The notes beneath the pieces are model-generated. The model was not told the DNA's origin. It made no database searches and was given only the letters and a program-made list of their open reading frames with translations. The translations under genes and the position numbers were made by a program. Shown in pieces: positions 60,501 to 64,000 of a stretch of 64,000 nucleotides of DNA; position 1 is the stretch's first letter; each line of letters opens with the position of its first letter. Source of the stretch: Cellulosimicrobium cellulans (GTDB taxonomy: Bacteria > Actinomycetota > Actinomycetes > Actinomycetales > Cellulomonadaceae); the NCBI RefSeq assembly GCF_007679345.1, contig NZ_VEGH01000005.1, positions 1 to 64,000 on the forward strand, given 5' to 3'.

Positions 60501-61088
60501 ATGGTCGCGCCCGAGCCCGCCACCCCGCTCACCCCCGGCGCGCGCCGGGTCCTCGACGCCGCCTCCGAGCTGTTCTACGAGCGCGGCATCCACGCCGTCG
60601 GCGTCGACGGCATCGCCGAGGCCGCGGGCGTCACCAAGAAGACCCTCTACGACCGGTTCGGGTCGAAGGAGGCGCTGGTCGTCGCGTACCTGCAGGAGCG
60701 GGACGCGCGGTGGCGCGCGCACCTGCTCGCCACGCTGGACCGCGTGCCCGAGCCCGGGCCGGACCGGGTGCTGGCGGTGTTCGACGCCGCGGAGTCGTGG
60801 TCCACCGCGAACAGCCCCCGGGGATGCAGCGCGATCAACGCCCGGGCGGAGTCGTCGGCGGGCGACGGGGACTCCGTGCTCGCCGAGACGGCCGCGGAGA
60901 AGGCCTGGCAGCTCGGCCTGCTGGCGGACCTGTGCCGGGAGGCCGGCGTGCGGGACCCGGAGGACACCGCGCGGGCGCTGATGCTGGTCTACGAGGGCGC
61001 GATCGTCACCGTGGGGACGGGGACGTTCGACCGGCCGTTCACCCGCGCGCGCGAGGTGGCGGCGACACTGCTCGCGGCCCGGTCCTGA
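60501..61088 (+). CDS. TetR-family regulator (probable controller of the EamA exporter)
   Basis: A 195-residue TetR. HTH: FYERGIHAVGVDGIAEAAGV and TKKTLYDRFGSKEALVVAYL, the subgroup whose members often regulate EamA or multidrug transporters. ATG at 60501 is probably at the transcription start. Its operator-like site is repeated twice before the exporter gene at 54.1 kb, about 6.4 kb away. The ligand is unknown. Confidence 0.9.
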   Translation: MVAPEPATPLTPGARRVLDAASELFYERGIHAVGVDGIAEAAGVTKKTLYDRFGSKEALVVAYLQERDARWRAHLLATLDRVPEPGPDRVLAVFDAAESWSTANSPRGCSAINARAESSAGDGDSVLAETAAEKAWQLGLLADLCREAGVRDPEDTARALMLVYEGAIVTVGTGTFDRPFTRAREVAATLLAARS

Positions 61089-61102
61089 GGCGTCCCCCGC
61101 CC

Positions 61103-61170
61103 AGGTCGAGGGGTTCTCGCGCGCAGGGCTGCTGAACCCCTCGACCTCGGCGCGAACCCTCGACCTCGGC
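61103..61170. repeat. 19-bp word-repeat locus F (GTCGAGG)
   Basis: AGGTCGAGGGGTTC (61103-61116) pairs perfectly with GAACCCCTCGACCT (61134-61147). A second inverted unit starts 19 bp on (TCGACCTCGG at 61141 and 61160). On the minus strand the unit reads CGAGGTCGAGGGTTCGCGC. It lies just after the TetR stop. Confidence 0.8.
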
Positions 61171-61212
61171 AGAAACGCCGCGACCGCGCCCCCGCGATGC
61201 GACGATGCCGCG

Positions 61213-61965
61213 ATGCGCTCGTTCGAGGACCTGGCCGCCGAGGCCGTCGCCGCCGACGTCACCGGCTGGGGCTTCGGCTGGCTCGACGGCCGCGCCACCG
61301 AGGAGCGCCCGCCGTGGGGCTACGCCCGCCTCCTCGCCGACCGCCTCGCGCGCGTCGACTCCGCGCTCGACGTCGACACCGGCGGCGGCGAGGTCGTCGC
61401 CGAGGCCCCGGTGCTCCCGCCGCGGATGGTCGTGACCGAGGGCTGGCCGCCGAACGCCCGCCGCGCCCGCGAGCTGCTCGGTCCCCGCGGGGTCGAGGTG
61501 GTCGAGCCCGGCGACGGGGTACGGCTGCCCGACGCGTCGTTCGACCTCGTCAGCTCGCGGCACCCCGTGCGGCCGGACTGGGCGGAGATCCACCGCGTGC
61601 TGCGGCCCGGCGGCACCTACCTCGGGCAGCACGTCGGGCCGCGGTCGGCGTTCGAGCTGATCGAGCGGTTCGTCGGTCCGGTGCCGGGGCCGGTCGCGCG
61701 CGACCCCGACGACGAGGCGGCCGACGCCGAGCGCGCCGGGCTGACCGTCGTGGACCTGCGGCGGGCGACCTGCCGCATGGAGCTCCACGACGTCGGGGCA
61801 GTCGTCTGGGTGCTGCGGAAGTGCGTGTGGTGGGTGCCGGACTTCTCGGTCGACCGCTACGAGGACACGCTGCGGGCTCTCGACGCCGAGATGCGGGCCG
61901 GGCGGCCGGTCGTGGCGCACTCGACGCGGCACCTGATCGAGGCGCGCCGGGGGCCGGCGGCCTGA
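61213..61965 (+). CDS. class I SAM-dependent methyltransferase
   Basis: A 250-residue predicted methyltransferase. The SAM-binding motif I is SALDVDTGGGEVVAEAP, motif II/III region LPDASFDLVSSRHPV, and EIHRVLRPGGTYLGQHVGPR is the post-I/IV region of Methyltransf_11-like enzymes. ATG at 61213. The target substrate is unknown. It converges with the right-edge secretion locus, 15 bp away. Confidence 0.88.
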   Translation: MRSFEDLAAEAVAADVTGWGFGWLDGRATEERPPWGYARLLADRLARVDSALDVDTGGGEVVAEAPVLPPRMVVTEGWPPNARRARELLGPRGVEVVEPGDGVRLPDASFDLVSSRHPVRPDWAEIHRVLRPGGTYLGQHVGPRSAFELIERFVGPVPGPVARDPDDEAADAERAGLTVVDLRRATCRMELHDVGAVVWVLRKCVWWVPDFSVDRYEDTLRALDAEMRAGRPVVAHSTRHLIEARRGPAA

Positions 61966-61980
61966 CCGGGGTGCCGCCCG

Positions 61981-62580
61981 TCAGCCCAGGTGGCCGCCGA
62001 CCGCGCCCGCGCCACCGGCTTTCGCGGCCGTGAGCACGCCGGTCGTGATCAGCCCGGCGAGGGGCGAGCTCGCGACGGTGCCGCCCGCCTCCAGGTGGGC
62101 CGCCTGCTTGCGCAACGCCTCGGCGACCGGGCGCGCGCCGCCGGCACGGTGCCGCTCGACGGCGTCGGCGATCTGCCGCAGCAGGGCGGGCGGCTGAGAC
62201 TGGTCGAGGTAGTCGGTCCGCGCCACGAGCGAGGCGTACAGGGCAGGACCCCGCGCCGCCTTCGCCCTGAGCAGGAGCGCGCCACCACCGTTCGGCACCA
62301 GCGACACCGCCGTGCCCGGCTCGAGCCGCACCTCGCGGCGCCACACCCGGCACCGCACGCGCACCAGCGAGCCGCCTACGGGGTCGAGCCACGTCGACTG
62401 CCACACCAGCACCACGAGGTACAACGCCAGCGGGACCATCAGCAGCAGGAAGACCCGGTTCTCGGGCTGCGCGACCCAGAGGTAGCCCAGCACGGCGACC
62501 ACCCCGACGGCCGTCGCGACGATCCAGCGCCGCGACGACCGCGACGAGAAGGCCGGGATCCGGACCAGGGTCTCGGTCAT
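61981..62580 (-). CDS. membrane protein of the right-edge type VII locus
   Basis: A 199-residue protein with two helices near the N-terminus (WIVATAVGVVAVLGYLWV and VFLLLMVPLALYLVVLVW), a cytosolic or external beta region (RVWRREVRLEPGTAVSLVPN), a helical region, and a Gly-rich end. ATG at 62580 overlaps the preceding stop (ATGA). Unrecognised; by position a companion of the WXG-like toxin. Confidence 0.6.
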   Translation of the reverse strand: MTETLVRIPAFSSRSSRRWIVATAVGVVAVLGYLWVAQPENRVFLLLMVPLALYLVVLVWQSTWLDPVGGSLVRVRCRVWRREVRLEPGTAVSLVPNGGGALLLRAKAARGPALYASLVARTDYLDQSQPPALLRQIADAVERHRAGGARPVAEALRKQAAHLEAGGTVASSPLAGLITTGVLTAAKAGGAGAVGGHLG

Positions 62581-63380
62581 CGCGCCCCGGCCGCCGCCGA
62601 CGCCACCGCCGCCGCGGTCGACACGGCCCGCTCCGCGAGCTCCCGCACCTGCGCCTCCAGCGCCGCCCGGCTGAGCGGCCGCGCGACCACGGGACCCCCG
62701 GACGCCTCCCGCGCCGACAGCACCCACGCCCCGCCCGGCCCGGTGAACAGCCCGAGCAGCTCCGGCTCGCGGTCGTCCGGCACCCGCACGACGACGTCGG
62801 CGCGGACCAGCGCGGACCCGAGGTGCTCGACGACCTCGGTGGGCGGCTCGTCGGGGTCGGCGACCGCGATCTCCGGCCCCGTGCCGTCCGTCGTCTCCGG
62901 GTGCACCGCCGCGTCGAGCAGCAGGTCGCCCAGGGTGCCCGCCGCGGCGAGCGCGAACCGGTGCTGCCCATCGGTCGTGACCTGCTCGACCAGCACGACG
63001 TCGCGGACCACGTGCGCGTACCAGTAGTCCTGGCCGAGGACGGTCGACCGGGCGACGCAGACCGTCGCCGACGCGCCGCGGCGGAGCGCCACGAGCGACA
63101 GCACGTCCTGGCGGACCTGGAGCTCGACGGTCGGCTCGCCGACGGCGGCCGCGAGCGCCGCGGGGGTCGGCGGGTCGACGATGCCGCGCGCGAGCAGGCC
63201 GCGGTAGGCGGTGCGCAGCGCGACCTCGCGCTCGGCGTCGGGCAGCGTGGCGAGGTAGGGCGCGACGACGAGGCCGCCGGGGCCGGCGAGGATCGCGAGC
63301 TCCTCGTCGGTCAGCACCTCGACCGGCACCGGGGCGCCGGGGGTCTCCGGCGACGCAGCCGCCTCGGGCGCGGCGGTCAC
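62577..63380 (-). CDS. EspG-like ESX secretion-associated protein (tentative)
   Basis: A 267-residue protein. EVLTDEELAILAGPGGLVVA opens it, then REVALRTAYRGLLARGIVDP and VELQVRQDVLSLVALRRGAS, a pattern that recalls EspG chaperones of type VII secretion (N-terminal helix plus split beta sheet). The C-terminal part (REASGGPVVARPLSRAALEA) fits less well. GTG at 63380 overlaps the toxin stop. EspG identity is tentative. Confidence 0.5.
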   Translation of the reverse strand: MTAAPEAAASPETPGAPVPVEVLTDEELAILAGPGGLVVAPYLATLPDAEREVALRTAYRGLLARGIVDPPTPAALAAAVGEPTVELQVRQDVLSLVALRRGASATVCVARSTVLGQDYWYAHVVRDVVLVEQVTTDGQHRFALAAAGTLGDLLLDAAVHPETTDGTGPEIAVADPDEPPTEVVEHLGSALVRADVVVRVPDDREPELLGLFTGPGGAWVLSAREASGGPVVARPLSRAALEAQVRELAERAVSTAAAVASAAAGAR

Positions 63381-64000
63381 AGCAGCCCGCCCGAGAGCAC
63401 GCTCAGCGCGCCCTTGCCGAAGTCGGACACCGCGTCCTTGGCCTTGTCCACCTGGTCTCCCGCCCAGTCGGCGGCGTCCGACACCGCGTCCGTCGTCGCG
63501 TTCCACGCGGTCGTCGCACCGTCCCAGACGGCCTTGCCCGCCGTCGACACGAAGTCGCCGATCGCCTCGCGGTTGTCCCAGATCAGGTTGCCGACGCTCC
63601 ACGCGCCGTAGGCCAGCACCGCGCCGCCGGCGACGGCCAGGCCGACCGGGCCGAGGGCGAGCGCGCCCGTGCCGACGGCGATCAGCGTGCCCGCGCCGGC
63701 CGCGCCCGCGAGGCCGAAACCGCGGGTCGCCCAGCCGCGGGCGCCGTCGTAGCCGCCGCCGGTCACCGTGTCGGCGAGGCCGGTCACGACGGTCAGCGGC
63801 AGGAACGCCTTGCCGGCCACGCGCATCGCCGACGTGACCTGGGGACCGAGGAGGCGCGCGAGCGTCGGGTTGAGCGCTTTGCCGTTCTTGAACACGTCCA
63901 TCGCAGCGTCGGCCTTGGCGAAGTTGTCGAGCATCGCCTGGTAGTGCGTGATCGGCGCGCCGGAGGCCCGGAGGAAGTCCAGGAACGCCTTGCCCTTGGT
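63377..64000 (-). CDS. WXG-like large secreted protein, C-terminal part (runs off window)
   Basis: The frame is open at the right edge, so only the last 207 residues are seen. It has a helical stretch (SGAPITHYQAMLDNFAKADA), a hydrophobic Gly/Ala-rich region (GFGLAGAAGAGTLIAVGTGA, VGLAVAGGAVLAYGAWSVGN), then amphipathic repeats (TTAWNATTDAVSDAADWAGD). This is the C-terminal architecture of many actinobacterial type VII toxins or pore-forming substrates. Start lies outside. Confidence 0.6.
   Translation of the reverse strand, partial: TKGKAFLDFLRASGAPITHYQAMLDNFAKADAAMDVFKNGKALNPTLARLLGPQVTSAMRVAGKAFLPLTVVTGLADTVTGGGYDGARGWATRGFGLAGAAGAGTLIAVGTGALALGPVGLAVAGGAVLAYGAWSVGNLIWDNREAIGDFVSTAGKAVWDGATTAWNATTDAVSDAADWAGDQVDKAKDAVSDFGKGALSVLSGGLL

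Overview
The window is very GC-rich bacterial DNA with strong C/G preference at third codon positions, many GTG starts, GTGA/ATGA overlaps and several probably leaderless genes. A protein O-mannosyltransferase beside rsmI, type VII secretion substrates, DUF222 and DUF4349 proteins and carbohydrate-use genes suggest an actinobacterium of the order Micrococcales, perhaps close to Cellulomonas. No 16S gene is present, so this placement is inference.

Layout. 1-11.3 kb is core chromosome: a partial DUF222 protein, two lipoproteins, an alanine-type aminotransferase, aroD, divergent rsmI and pmt, a family 20 hexosaminidase, a bile-acid-symporter-like carrier and a RibD-like reductase. At about 11.64 kb a sodium:alanine symporter gene is cut off and an accessory island begins. 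It reaches the 3' side of a tRNA-Ala(CGC) gene at 20.86 kb. Its left half (11.64-16.4 kb) is decayed phage-type DNA with repeated frameshifts and two in-frame amber codons. Its right half is intact and plasmid-like: a ParA ATPase with phased hexamers upstream, a LapA-domain protein, a DUF1905 protein and a 508-residue winged-helix/coiled-coil protein. No integrase was found.

21-42.8 kb is mostly housekeeping: a membrane protein, an acetyltransferase, moeA, 5-formyl-THF cyclo-ligase, an FmdB-type zinc ribbon behind a CIRCE-like operator, a SAF protein, mscL, a 1641-residue helicase-like protein with eroded ATPase motifs and a nuclease-like C-terminus, OsmC, a large LuxR-family ATPase, an FMN reductase, pirin, a zinc alcohol dehydrogenase and a SNF2 helicase.

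42.8-46.0 kb is a minus-strand type VII secretion effector operon: YbaB-like protein, EspC-like substrate, 470-residue ADP-ribosyltransferase toxin, two small proteins (one a second ADP-ribosyltransferase fold) and possibly a further 82-residue gene. 46.2-52.7 kb is a sugar island: GH2 glycosidase, ABC permeases and binding protein, with a divergent LacI regulator and two LacI-type operators. 52.8-62 kb carries an EamA exporter, a molybdopterin oxidoreductase without N-terminal cluster cysteines, an MFS/SRPBCC/Dabb group and two TetR regulators. Shared operator-like sequences link each TetR to a transporter unit. The right edge enters a second type VII secretion locus.

Six intergenic sites (27.3, 27.4, 38.2, 46.1, 52.7, 61.1 kb) hold related repeats. 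They start with CGAG followed by a locus-specific word, most in 19-bp units placed in direct and inverted orientation. I know of no described family that fits them.
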